38,037 bases of DNA, from contig PLBO01000042.1 of the NCBI GenBank assembly GCA_003134555.1, positions 1 through 38,037 of the forward strand, read 5' to 3'. The stretch is from Actinomycetota bacterium. Its GTDB lineage: Bacteria; Actinomycetota; Acidimicrobiia; IMCC26256; PALSA-610. A program made the position numbers and the translations under genes. Of this stretch, positions 15,869 to 23,512 are shown piece by piece. Each line of letters opens with the position of its first letter. The stretch's first letter is position 1. Below the pieces are notes generated by a model that made no database searches, had not been told where the DNA came from, and saw only the letters and a list, made by a program, of their open reading frames with translations.

Positions 15869-17029
15869 TTAGATCCGCTCGATGATCGTGGCGTTGGCCA
15901 TGCCGCCGCCCTCGCACATCGTCTGGAGGCCGAAGCGGCCGCCCGTGCGCTCGAGCTCGTTGAGCAGCGTGGCCATGAGCCGTGCGCCCGAGCACCCGAG
16001 CGGGTGGCCGAGGGCGATTGCGCCGCCGTTGACGTTCACCTTCGCCATGTCGGGGTGGTGCTCCTTCTCCCACGCGAGCACGACCGGCGCGAACGCCTCG
16101 TTGATCTCGATGAGATCCATCTGGTCGAGCGTCATCTTCGCCCGCTCGAGCACCTTCGTGGTCGCCGGAATCGGGCCGGTCAACATCAACACCGGGTCGA
16201 CGCCTGCGAGCGCGAACGTGTGGAACCGGGCGCGCGGCTTGAGGCCGAGTTGGTTCGCCTTCTCCTCGCTCATGATCAACACCGCCGCGGCGCCGTCGGT
16301 GATCTGCGACGAGTTTGCCGCGGTGACGACACCATCGGGCTTGAACGCCGGCTTGAGCTGCGCCAGCTTCTCGAGCGACGTGTCGGGGCGGATGCCCTCG
16401 TCGCGGTTGACGACTTCGTTGCCCGCCTCGGTCGGCACCGTGATCGGAAGCATCTCCCGGTCGTACCGGCCTTCGTCGGTGGCGCGCGCCGCGCGGAGGT
16501 GCGACTCGAGCGAGAACGCGTCGTTCTGCTCGCGCGTGATCCCCCACTTCTCGGAGATCAGCTCCGCCGAGATCCCTTGCGGCACGAGGTTGGGATAACG
16601 GCCCGTCATCATCGGTCCGAACGGGAAGCCGTACTTGCCGTCGGCGACCGATGCACCCATCGGGACGCGCGTCATGCTCTCGACGCCGGCCGCGATGACG
16701 ACGTCGTACGCGCCCGCGATCACACCCTGCGCGGCGAAGTGCGCGGCCTGTTGCGACGAACCGCACTGGCGGTCGACGGTCGTGCCGACGGTCGACTCGG
16801 GGAACCCGGCCGCGAGCGCGGCGTTGCGGGCGATATTGATGCCCTGCTCGCCGACCTGCATGACGCAGCCCATGATCACGTCTTCGACGAGCGCGGGGTC
16901 GACGTCGTTGCGCTCGACCACCGCACGCAACACGTGGGCCGCGAGGTCGACGGGATGGATGTCCTTCAGCTTGCCGTTGCGCCGTCCGAGCGGGGTGCGG
17001 ATGGCGTCGACGATGACGGCCGTCGGCAT
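15869..17029 (-). CDS. Thiolase (acetyl-CoA C-acyltransferase)
   Basis: 386 aa from ATG 17029, chosen because GGAGG lies about 6 nt upstream and MPTAVIVDAIRTPLGRR is the usual thiolase start; a longer frame to 17074 adds an atypical leader. The nucleophilic Cys is at 89 (VDRQCGSSQQ). His342 lies in ALGHPLGCSG and the second Cys372 in TMCEGGGMANA. All catalytic residues for condensation or thiolysis are present. Sequence favours a degradative thiolase of fatty acid or steroid-type beta-oxidation in the cytoplasm. No other beta-oxidation gene is adjacent. A perfect inverted repeat 27 bp before the start probably binds a TetR-type repressor. Confidence 0.92.
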   Translation of the reverse strand: MPTAVIVDAIRTPLGRRNGKLKDIHPVDLAAHVLRAVVERNDVDPALVEDVIMGCVMQVGEQGINIARNAALAAGFPESTVGTTVDRQCGSSQQAAHFAAQGVIAGAYDVVIAAGVESMTRVPMGASVADGKYGFPFGPMMTGRYPNLVPQGISAELISEKWGITREQNDAFSLESHLRAARATDEGRYDREMLPITVPTEAGNEVVNRDEGIRPDTSLEKLAQLKPAFKPDGVVTAANSSQITDGAAAVLIMSEEKANQLGLKPRARFHTFALAGVDPVLMLTGPIPATTKVLERAKMTLDQMDLIEINEAFAPVVLAWEKEHHPDMAKVNVNGGAIALGHPLGCSGARLMATLLNELERTGGRFGLQTMCEGGGMANATIIERI

Positions 17030-17055
17030 GGCGTCCTCCAGAGTCGCGCGATCAG

Positions 17056-17077
17056 AACTTGACCGGTTGGTCAAGTT
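17056..17077. promoter_or_regulatory. Perfect palindromic operator, TetR-type, before the thiolase gene
   Basis: AACTTGACC (17056-17064) and GGTCAAGTT (17069-17077) are exact inverse complements around GGTT. Arm length, the TTGACC...GGTCAA core and the position in the 99-bp divergent gap between thiolase and histidine phosphatase fit the operators of TetR-family lipid-metabolism repressors. The regulator gene is not in the window. Confidence 0.7.
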
Positions 17078-17128
17078 TCGCCGCGGCTGACGCCCAGGTC
17101 AAACCGACTCTGCTTCACTGTGATTCCC

Positions 17129-17707
17129 ATGCAACGCCTCCTCCTGCTCCGCCACGGCGAGTCGACATGGAACGTCGAACAGCGCTGGCAGGGCTGGCTC
17201 GATGCGCCATTGACCCCGGCCGGCGAAGCCCAGGCCGCGGCGCGGGCGCGGACCCTCGCGCACGAGAGCTTCGCCCCGCGGGTGATCTACACGTCCGACC
17301 TTCAGCGCGCGGCTCGGACCGCGGAGATCATCGCCGCCCACGTCGAGGCACCGGTCATCGCCGACGCGGGCTTCCGCGAGCGCTTCGGCGGCGAGTGGCA
17401 AGGACACACCGGTGCCGAGATCGACGCGGGCTGGCCGGGCATGCGCGACGCGTGGCGCCGGGGTGAGTTGTCCGCGCCACCCGGCGGCGAGGAGGACGTC
17501 GACGTTCTCGAGCGCTTCGACGCGGCGCTCTCGCGCGCTCTCGCGCAAGCCGGCCACGGCGTCGTCGGAATCGTGACCCATCACGGAATGCTTCGCATCG
17601 TCGCGACGCGCGCCGGCGTCGACGTGCACGCGCTGATCCCCAACCTCGGTGGCTTCTGGTTCGACGTCGTCGGCAGCCGGTTGGCCAACGCCGAGCCGCT
17701 CGAGTGA
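17129..17707 (+). CDS. Histidine phosphatase family protein (phosphoglycerate-mutase-like)
   Basis: 192 aa from ATG 17129 (a GTG 9 nt upstream is possible). The phosphohistidine motif LLLLRHGEST sets His9. The family then shows YTSDLQRAARTAE, the acidic FRERFGGEWQG segment and the second histidine in VTHHGMLRIV (His151). The fold is that of cofactor-dependent mutases and broad phosphatases such as alpha-ribazole phosphatase or GpgP; the substrate cannot be named from sequence. Its last 4 bp overlap the PEBP lipoprotein start (GTGA). It is divergent from thiolase across the palindrome and so may share its control. Confidence 0.88.
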   Translation: MQRLLLLRHGESTWNVEQRWQGWLDAPLTPAGEAQAAARARTLAHESFAPRVIYTSDLQRAARTAEIIAAHVEAPVIADAGFRERFGGEWQGHTGAEIDAGWPGMRDAWRRGELSAPPGGEEDVDVLERFDAALSRALAQAGHGVVGIVTHHGMLRIVATRAGVDVHALIPNLGGFWFDVVGSRLANAEPLE

Positions 17708-18282
17708 CGTGGCCGCGCGCGACGGCGCTCGTCGCGCTCGTCGCGCTCGTCGGCGCGTGCGGCGGGTCCACGTCGAAGAACACGCGCGCGCTCGACACCA
17801 CCGGCGTACCCGAGAAGATCACAGTCACGAGCTCGGCGTTCGCGAACGGCGGCACGATCCCGCGCGCGAACACGTGCAGCGGAACGGGAACGCCACCCAC
17901 CATCACGTGGACCGCGGTTCCCGCGGCGACGAAGAGCGTGGCGGTCGTCGTCGACGATCCCGACGCTTCCGGCGGCGACTTCCTCCATTGGCTCGTGATC
18001 GGGTTACCTCCGATGGCCGGAAGCGTGCCGAGCCGGGCTTCCGGTGTGAGCGAGCTCGACAACACGGGCGGAACGAAGGGCTGGACGCCGCCGTGCCCGC
18101 CCGCCGGGAAGACCCACCACTATCAATTCGCCGTGTACGCGCTCCGCGACTACGTCTGCGCGGACAACGGCGACGCGTCGAACGGCCCCGATTGCTCACC
18201 GCCGAGCTCGGTCCAGGCATTGCCACAAATCCGTGACTCGGCGATCGCCAAGGGCGTGCTGGTCGGGACGTACAGCCGGTGA
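17704..18282 (+). CDS. YbhB/YbcL-type PEBP lipoprotein
   Basis: 192 aa with GTG start overlapping the upstream stop (GTGA). A short signal peptide ends in the lipobox LVGAC (Cys near residue 19), so the protein is exported and lipid-anchored. The rest is a phosphatidylethanolamine-binding-protein fold: ITVTSSAFANGGTIP, VAVVVDDPDASGGDFLHWLV and HHYQFAVYAL carry the ligand-pocket Asp and His residues. Bacterial members have no settled function. Four extra Cys residues (for example near CADNGDASNGPDC) could form disulfides. The ending IAKGVLVGTYSR is typical, so the gene is intact. Confidence 0.88.
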   Translation: MTWPRATALVALVALVGACGGSTSKNTRALDTTGVPEKITVTSSAFANGGTIPRANTCSGTGTPPTITWTAVPAATKSVAVVVDDPDASGGDFLHWLVIGLPPMAGSVPSRASGVSELDNTGGTKGWTPPCPPAGKTHHYQFAVYALRDYVCADNGDASNGPDCSPPSSVQALPQIRDSAIAKGVLVGTYSR

Positions 18283-18319
18283 CGAGCGCAGGTAGACGGT
18301 GACTGGCGCAGGCGCCGCG

Positions 18320-18325
18320 TAGGCT
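18320..18325 (+). promoter_or_regulatory. Candidate -10 box (TAGGCT) for the R-M operon
   Basis: TAGGCT ends 7 nt before the methyltransferase ATG, with no ribosome site between them. This suggests a leaderless transcript starting the restriction-modification operon. No -35 of good match was found. Confidence 0.35.
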
Positions 18326-18332
18326 ACGAACG

Positions 18333-19793
18333 ATGGCGACGCCGAAGAAGCGCGGCCCCAAGGGCGGCACGACAACCTCGAGCTTCGGCGTCTCTCGTCG
18401 CGAGAATCACGACGCGACCCCGTTCTACGAGCGCTTCACCGCACCCGAGCTCTCTACCTCCGACGAAGTCGGCGGTCGCAAAGAAATCGACGACATCTTC
18501 GGTGACGACGCCCGGCACATGGACAAGGTCGACGACAACTCGGTCGCGCTCGTCGTCACATCACCGCCGTATTTCGCCGGCAAAGAATACGAGACGGCAC
18601 TCGGCGAAGGACACGTACCCGCGACGTACGCCGCGTATCTCGCGATGCTCGAAGAGGTCTTCGCCGAATGCGTGCGGACGCTCGAACCGGGTGGCCGGAT
18701 CGCGGTCAACGTGGCCAACCTGGGGCGCAAGCCCTACCGTTCGTTGTCCGGCGACGTGACTTGGATCCTGCAGGATCGGCTCCGATTACTGCTCCGCGGT
18801 GAAGTCATCTGGCTCAAGGCGCGCGGTGCAGCCGGATCTTGCGCTTGGGGCTCCTTTCAACGACCGGCAAACCCCGTATTGAGAGACCTGACGGAGCGGG
18901 TCATCATTGCCAGCAAGGGTCGATTCGACCGCGCATTGAATCCGCGTCGGCGTGCCAAGGACTCGTTGCCGTCCGAGGCATCGATCTTCCGCGACGAGTT
19001 CATGGAAGCAACCACCGACATCTGGGAGATTCCGCCGGAGAGCGCGAGTCGAGTCGGCCACCCCGCTCCTTTTCCGGTCGAGTTGCCGGAACGACTCATC
19101 CACCTCTACACCTACCGAGACGATCTGGTACTCGATCCGTTCATGGGCTCGGGGACCACGGCGGTCGCCGCAGTTCGAACGGAACGTCACTACGTCGGTT
19201 ACGACACCGACCCCGTGTACATCGAGAAGGCGAAGAAGCGCATAGAGCGCGAGAAGGCCGACCTCCTCCGGCGGCGAGAGTCGGACACAGAACCGCCCCG
19301 CGTCGTATTGCCGAGCACTCCGATCACGGCACCCGAAGGCGAAGACTTTCAAGCCCGCGCCGTTCGTGAAGGACTCGCGGCGCGCGACCTCGCGCGTGTA
19401 GCGCTCGAACAGTGCGGCTTCGTTGACATATATCCCAATGTCAACCTGCGGTCGGGCGTCGAGGTGAACTTCAGGGCGCAAGACCAATCCGGGAAGACGT
19501 GGTACTTCGACGTCTCCGGAGGTTTCACCTCAAATCGACCCGGGTTGCGTCGGACCGACACTCTCTGGAAGGCCCTCGGAAAAGCGGCTGTCTTGCATCA
19601 GGCGGAGAAGGAAACTCCGTTGATCTTGTTGACCACGCACGCGCCGGCGCCGAATAGCTCAGGCGACGCCGCGCTCAAGTTAATGAAGGGTCTGCGCAAT
19701 CCCATTCGCGATGTGATCGTGTTGAGCTCATCCGACGACCTCCAGCGGCTGCGCAGCTACGCACGCGGACACGCAAGCCGTCGGGCGCCGTAA
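18333..19793 (+). CDS. Beta-class DNA methyltransferase fused to an inactive PD-(D/E)XK-like domain
   Basis: 486 aa. The catalytic motif TSPPY (76-80) comes before the AdoMet motif DPFMGSGTT (268-276), the beta-class order; SPPY favours N4-cytosine, but N6-adenine is not excluded. Residues 81-267 contain the target recognition part (LKARGAAGSCAWGSFQRP). Residues about 335-476 form an extra domain that aligns over its length with the downstream restriction enzyme: GVEVNF against GVEIDR, and SNRPGLRRTDTLWKA against GSRPGLLRTDTLKKA. The nuclease residues are replaced: Asp44, Glu58 and Lys60 of the enzyme correspond to Asn379, Asp393 and Ser395. The domain therefore probably does not cut and may serve recognition or dimerisation (inference). 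First gene of a three-gene operon. Confidence 0.88.
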   Translation: MATPKKRGPKGGTTTSSFGVSRRENHDATPFYERFTAPELSTSDEVGGRKEIDDIFGDDARHMDKVDDNSVALVVTSPPYFAGKEYETALGEGHVPATYAAYLAMLEEVFAECVRTLEPGGRIAVNVANLGRKPYRSLSGDVTWILQDRLRLLLRGEVIWLKARGAAGSCAWGSFQRPANPVLRDLTERVIIASKGRFDRALNPRRRAKDSLPSEASIFRDEFMEATTDIWEIPPESASRVGHPAPFPVELPERLIHLYTYRDDLVLDPFMGSGTTAVAAVRTERHYVGYDTDPVYIEKAKKRIEREKADLLRRRESDTEPPRVVLPSTPITAPEGEDFQARAVREGLAARDLARVALEQCGFVDIYPNVNLRSGVEVNFRAQDQSGKTWYFDVSGGFTSNRPGLRRTDTLWKALGKAAVLHQAEKETPLILLTTHAPAPNSSGDAALKLMKGLRNPIRDVIVLSSSDDLQRLRSYARGHASRRAP

Positions 19794-19795
19794 AC

Positions 19796-20149
19796 GTGCC
19801 GGACCAGAGCCGGGCAGGGTGGCCCGGTCGGGTCGCAGTCGCAATCGTGGGCTCCGATCCGGCCCAGGTCTTTCTCGCAACCGACGAGGCGGTCCTCAGT
19901 CGCGTCCTCGCGCTGAAAGTCGTGGCGCGTCTCGATCCCGCTCTTCTCTCCCCCGGCGCGCTGCAACCAATCCGCGACGCGCTGCTCGAGGAGCGCTGGG
20001 CCGACGCCGTCGGTGAGTGGATACAGGCGACCGGCGAAGCGATCGACGCGTATCCCGACGAGGACGTTTGGTCGGAGTCTCGGCTCGACGCCGAGGTTGC
20101 CGCATTGGAGATTCGGCTCCAGCGAATCTTCGACGACCCTCATGAGTGA
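19796..20149 (+). CDS. Unknown 117-aa protein between methyltransferase and restriction enzyme
   Basis: GTG start 2 bp after the methyltransferase stop; the end overlaps the restriction gene by 8 bp, so translation of all three is probably coupled. The start (VAVAIVGSDPAQVFLATDEA) looks like a beta strand followed by helix. The rest is mostly helical and acidic, with DALLEERWADAVGEWIQATG and a C-terminal amphipathic helix (AALEIRLQRIFDD). I do not recognise the family, and it lacks a helix-turn-helix or a nuclease motif, so it is not an obvious controller protein. A subunit, specificity helper or inhibitor of the nuclease are all possible. Confidence 0.75.
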   Translation: MPDQSRAGWPGRVAVAIVGSDPAQVFLATDEAVLSRVLALKVVARLDPALLSPGALQPIRDALLEERWADAVGEWIQATGEAIDAYPDEDVWSESRLDAEVAALEIRLQRIFDDPHE

Positions 20150-20561
20150 CTTCCAAGCCTCGGCCGGCATCCAAGGCCGGCAGTTCGCCGAGCAGTGCGA
20201 CCAGTTGCTCACGCACGACGGTTTCGAATTGCATGGCCGGCAATTGTTGCGGAACGTGGGTGTCGAGATAGATCGTGTTGCTCGAAGCCCTCGCGGCGAC
20301 CTCGTTTGGTTCGAATACAAAGGCAGTGTCCAGGGATCGCGTCCGGGACTCCTCCGCACCGACACCCTGAAGAAGGCGATCGCGAACGGTGCGCTTCTGG
20401 CCGCGGAAGCCGACCGACATCCCTACGTCGTCCTCACGTCACATCTGCCCGACACGGGCTCCGGCGCGGCGATGCTTCGAGCCGCCCTGGAACTGGGCTA
20501 CCTCACCGACGTCATATGCATCTACACGCCGGCTGACGCAAACCGCCTGCGTGCCATGTAG
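20142..20561 (+). CDS. PD-(D/E)XK restriction endonuclease-like protein, 139 aa
   Basis: Start ATG 20142 overlaps the preceding gene by 8 bp; a longer frame to 20013 lies inside that gene. The core shows GVEIDRVA (Asp44), a short turn, then WFEYKG (Glu58, Lys60), the D...E-x-K arrangement of the PD-(D/E)XK fold. A long helix (LRTDTLKKAIANGALLAAEA) and strand (YVVLTSHLP) follow. It is small for a whole type II enzyme, so it probably acts as a dimer or with the methyltransferase. The same fold, without the catalytic residues, is fused to the methyltransferase upstream. Recognition sequence unknown. Confidence 0.8.
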   Translation: MSDFQASAGIQGRQFAEQCDQLLTHDGFELHGRQLLRNVGVEIDRVARSPRGDLVWFEYKGSVQGSRPGLLRTDTLKKAIANGALLAAEADRHPYVVLTSHLPDTGSGAAMLRAALELGYLTDVICIYTPADANRLRAM

Positions 20562-20605
20562 GCGCTGTCATCGCGCGTGCATCGCGTCGGACACACGCGG
20601 CCCCG

Positions 20606-20611
20606 TACTCT
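20606..20611 (+). promoter_or_regulatory. Candidate -10 box (TACTCT) for leaderless SDR gene
   Basis: TACTCT ends 6 nt before GTG 20618, with no Shine-Dalgarno in between. It is the same hexamer and nearly the same spacing as before crgA. Confidence 0.35.
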
Positions 20612-20617
20612 GACCCC

Positions 20618-21400
20618 GTGCCCGGTAGCCCGCTGATTGATCTCGCGCTCGCGGACAAGCACGTCTTCGTTGTGGGAGTCGGGAACGGCATCGGCCGCGC
20701 GTGCGTGTGCACGTTCGCAGCCGCCGGCGCGAACGTCTCGTGCTTCGACATCGACGAGGCGGCTGCGAACGCATCGGTCGACGCCATCGGCGCACAGGGA
20801 CGCGCCTTCACCGGCGACGCGAGCCGGCTCGACGACTTGCGCGCCGCGCACGACACCGCGACCACCGAGTTCGGTCCCGTCGACGTAGCCGTCGACGTCG
20901 TCGGCGAGACGCGCTGGGGTCGGACGATCGAGCTCGGCGACGACGTGTGGGAAGAGAGCTTCGATCTGGCACTGCGCCACTTCTTCAATCTCGCCCGCGT
21001 CGCCGGGCGCGCCATGTCCGACCGCGGTCGCGGCTCGATCGTCGCGATCGCGTCGGTGAGCGGGTTGCGCTCCGCGCCACTGCACGGCGCCTACGGTGCG
21101 GCGAAGGCCGCGATGATGTCGCTCGTGCGCACCCTGGCGATGGAGCTCGGCGCGAACGGTGTGCGGGTGAACGCGGTTGCGCCCGGCGCCGTCCTCACGC
21201 CGCGCGTCGAAGCGATGATGAGCGAAGACCGACGGGCCGCGTCGGCGGCGAACATCCCGCTCGGCCGCTTCGCCACACCCGACGACATCGCCCGCGCGGT
21301 CCTGTTCCTCTCGTCCGACCTCGCGTCGTACATCACCGGCCAGACGCTCATCGTCGACGGCGGCGCGACCGCGCAGTTCCCCCTCTCGTTACGGGCCTAA
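20618..21400 (+). CDS. Short-chain dehydrogenase/reductase
   Basis: 260 aa, GTG start. The Rossmann motif is VVGVGNGIGRA (Gly20, 22, 24, 26), with Asp44 after strand two, which favours NAD(H). The catalytic residues are Ser146 or Ser148 (IASVSG), Tyr159 and Lys163 (YGAAK). The classical NNAG motif is changed to VDVVGE. The ending TGQTLIVDGGA is standard. Substrate unknown. The final 12 bp overlap the convergent MauE-like gene. Confidence 0.9.
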   Translation: MPGSPLIDLALADKHVFVVGVGNGIGRACVCTFAAAGANVSCFDIDEAAANASVDAIGAQGRAFTGDASRLDDLRAAHDTATTEFGPVDVAVDVVGETRWGRTIELGDDVWEESFDLALRHFFNLARVAGRAMSDRGRGSIVAIASVSGLRSAPLHGAYGAAKAAMMSLVRTLAMELGANGVRVNAVAPGAVLTPRVEAMMSEDRRAASAANIPLGRFATPDDIARAVLFLSSDLASYITGQTLIVDGGATAQFPLSLRA

Positions 21401-22012
21401 CGAGTAGAGGTCGTTGTCGTAGCCGGTCAGGCTTCGAACGGAGCGCGCGAAGGACGGTTCGCCGGACTGCAGCTCGACGCCCGGTCGCACTCTCGCTCCT
21501 ATGCGCTGCGCGGCCGCGATGAGACCGGCGGTCGCCACGAACGCCACGGCCGCAACCGGTCCGGCGGCATAGCCCGTACTTGCGTCGAGCGCGCGGTGCA
21601 CGACCAGGAACGACGCCCCCGCGACCAGGGCGATCCCGCGCGCGATCTCCCGACCGCCCGCGGCGGTGCGTCCGAGCCGGCCGAAACAGGCGCACGGCAC
21701 GCTCTGCTGTATCGCCCGCGCCAGCGCCACGAGGAAACCCGCGCACGCGACGATCAGCGCGCACGCGAAGACGAAACCCACCGCGCCGCGGAACACCACG
21801 ACACCGACTCCGACACTGGCCTCGTAGCCCGCCACGACGAACGCCAACCGGATCGAGAGCGATCTGCGACCCGACAGCGCCGGGTCGAGCCTCTGCAGGG
21901 TGAGCGCGAACACACGCGGCCGTTGCAGCTTGCGAATCGCGGCCGTCTCGACCATCAGACCCAACGCCAGCGCGACGCCCGCGTCCACCTGCGACCAGAA
22001 GGGTCCACTCAT
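21389..22012 (-). CDS. MauE-like integral membrane protein
   Basis: 207 aa from ATG 22012, whose ATGA overlaps the stop of the upstream small gene. Four hydrophobic helices are seen (about 9-25, 55-75, 80-102 and 140-175). A Cys pair near the third helix (SVPCACFGRLGRT) is the hallmark of MauE/DoxD-like proteins. Those carry electrons for disulfide chemistry in the envelope, for example maturation of methylamine dehydrogenase or, more widely, thioredoxin-like partners. Here no methylamine genes are present, so the partner is unknown. The coupled small exported protein may be the partner. A basic C-terminal tail of about 40 residues lies in the cytoplasm. Confidence 0.75.
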   Translation of the reverse strand: MSGPFWSQVDAGVALALGLMVETAAIRKLQRPRVFALTLQRLDPALSGRRSLSIRLAFVVAGYEASVGVGVVVFRGAVGFVFACALIVACAGFLVALARAIQQSVPCACFGRLGRTAAGGREIARGIALVAGASFLVVHRALDASTGYAAGPVAAVAFVATAGLIAAAQRIGARVRPGVELQSGEPSFARSVRSLTGYDNDLYSLGP

Positions 22013-22251
22013 ACCGGCCCCGATTGTGGTCGACAACGCGCCGCGCTACGAAACCATTCGATCCGGAAGTTCGGCGTCGTCGGCGCGACCGTCTTCGTCG
22101 CGCCACCCTTGTCGTCGGCGGCGGGACCGCCGGGGGGTACGACCTGCGCCGCCGGCTTCGTACTCACCTGCGCGGCGACGTAGGCGGCAAACCCGCTGAA
22201 CAGCGGGACGGCGAGGACGACGAGAGCGAGCTTGGCGGAAGGCTTGAACAT
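22009..22251 (-). CDS. Small exported or membrane-anchored protein coupled to the MauE-like gene
   Basis: 80 aa. A GGAG sequence stands about 8 nt before the ATG. Residues about 6-27 form a signal or anchor helix (LALVVLAVPLFSGFAAYVAA). A Pro/Ala/Thr-rich stretch and a basic end with a single Cys follow. Stop and next start overlap (ATGA at 22012-22009), so it is translated together with the MauE-like protein. I do not recognise a family. It may be a small envelope partner. Confidence 0.65.
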   Translation of the reverse strand: MFKPSAKLALVVLAVPLFSGFAAYVAAQVSTKPAAQVVPPGGPAADDKGGATKTVAPTTPNFRIEWFRSAARCRPQSGPV

Positions 22252-22373
22252 GGTTGCTCCAAAGGAGGGCCGGCTGGATGTGTCCCCAGCCTCGGGCCAA
22301 CTCGGTCGCGACTCCTAGTGGTCGATGGTGCTGGTACCTCCCGTTCCGCTGATGCTCGGTGTGGCACTTCTAG

Positions 22374-22570
22374 GCTGCGATCGCGACGAATTCCGGCGGT
22401 GGCGAGCGCGCTCGCGTCGACGACCTCGTCCAGGAGACGTTCTCGGCCGCGATCCGCACCTGGAAGGCGGGCAAGTCGGCCGACGTGACCCTGCCGTGGC
22501 TGCTCACGGTCGCGCGCCACAAGATGATCGACGCCTATCGCAAGCATGATCGTGAGACCCGCCACATGGA
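22374..22570 (+). pseudogene. Remnant of an ECF sigma factor (region 2 only)
   Basis: The frame after a TAG at 22371 reads RVDDLVQETFSAAIRTWKAG, then WLLTVARHKMIDAYRKHDRE. This is the core-binding and -10-reading region 2 of ECF sigma factors. No start codon with the usual N-terminus lies upstream, and region 4 is missing; the frame runs on as shadow sequence of the next gene. I judge it a deletion remnant, joined directly to the membrane segment of a partner gene. Confidence 0.75.
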
Positions 22571-22579
22571 GAAGGCCGC

Positions 22580-23451
22580 ATGGCGGCCGCCTTGGTCGGA
22601 CTGTTCACTCTCACGCGCAGCAGATCGTCCGCGCCAAATGTCGACGTGCAGCCCGCGACATCCACAACGACCGTCACGCGGCCCGCCGGACGAGTCGCAG
22701 CGGAGGCAGTCGCGCGGCAACTGCTCGATCGAGCTGTGCTCCCTCCGGGAGCGAGTGTTTCGACCGCGCCGCCGCCGTCGGTCTTGTTACTGCTCCCGCC
22801 GCACCGGGAGCCAAGACGCTCGTCGATCTCCACCGGCTCTGGACCGTTCCGATGTCGGCGCACGACGCCGCGTCGTTTGCGCAAGCGCACACGACACCCG
22901 GCCTGCGCAACTTCGGCGTGGGGTTGGGCTCACTCTCGATTCGTGGAGTTACGGCTCTCGAGGTCGAACAAGACTTGATCAGCACGACGGACGACACGAT
23001 CGTCTCGGCCGAGCTCTTCTATTCGGCGTCGTCGACCGGGCCGTCGACGAGCGCGCTACGGGTCGACGCGCTGGTCGTTTGGGGACCCCATCATCCGCAC
23101 ATCCCCGCGCGCGACACGGTCGTGACGGTGACCGGCACGCTTCAATATCCGTCGGGGAAGTCCAAGACGGCCGTGGTCACGGACGCCCGCACGGTCACTC
23201 AGTTGGTGACGGAGTTCGAGAAGGCGCGGATCATGCTCGTCCCTGGCGCTTACAACTGCCCGCTCGCGATTTCGCATCCTTCGCTCATCACGTTCAGCTT
23301 TGCGACGTCACGCACGGCGCAACCCGACGTCGTCGTCACGGTCACCGACACCGGATGCCGTTTCGCGGGGGTGAGGATCGACGGTCATGACGCGCCGGCG
23401 ATCTACGGAGGCGGCCTGATCGACCTCGCCCGGACGATCCTCCAGCGCTGA
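22580..23451 (+). pseudogene. Membrane-anchored partner gene (anti-sigma-position), frameshifted
   Basis: From ATG 22580 one frame gives a membrane helix, a Thr-rich spacer and AEAVARQLLDRAVLPPGASV. A second frame then continues with PGAKTLVDLHRLWTVP and a folded extracellular domain to a stop at 23451. The joint lies at about 22760-22800 in a CCG-rich run, so one base has been lost or two gained. Actinobacterial genes directly after ECF sigma factors often encode such a protein. The normal cytoplasmic N-terminus is absent, lost with sigma region 4. A sequencing error would explain the shift but not the missing start. Confidence 0.7.
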
Positions 23452-23469
23452 CCGGCGCAACACGCGTGC

Positions 23470-23499
23470 GGGCGGGCCGATCGCGAGACCGGCCCGCCC
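23470..23499. terminator. Strong bidirectional terminator hairpin
   Basis: GGGCGGGCCG (23470-23479) pairs perfectly with CGGCCCGCCC (23490-23499) around a 10-nt loop. It sits in the 61-bp gap between two convergent genes (stops at 23451 and 23513) and can end transcription from both sides. Confidence 0.7.
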
Positions 23500-23512
23500 G
23501 ATGACGCGTCGA

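Noticed and set aside
16004-17062. 352-aa frame opposite the thiolase
   Set aside because: It is Arg/His-rich antisense shadow of a complete thiolase.
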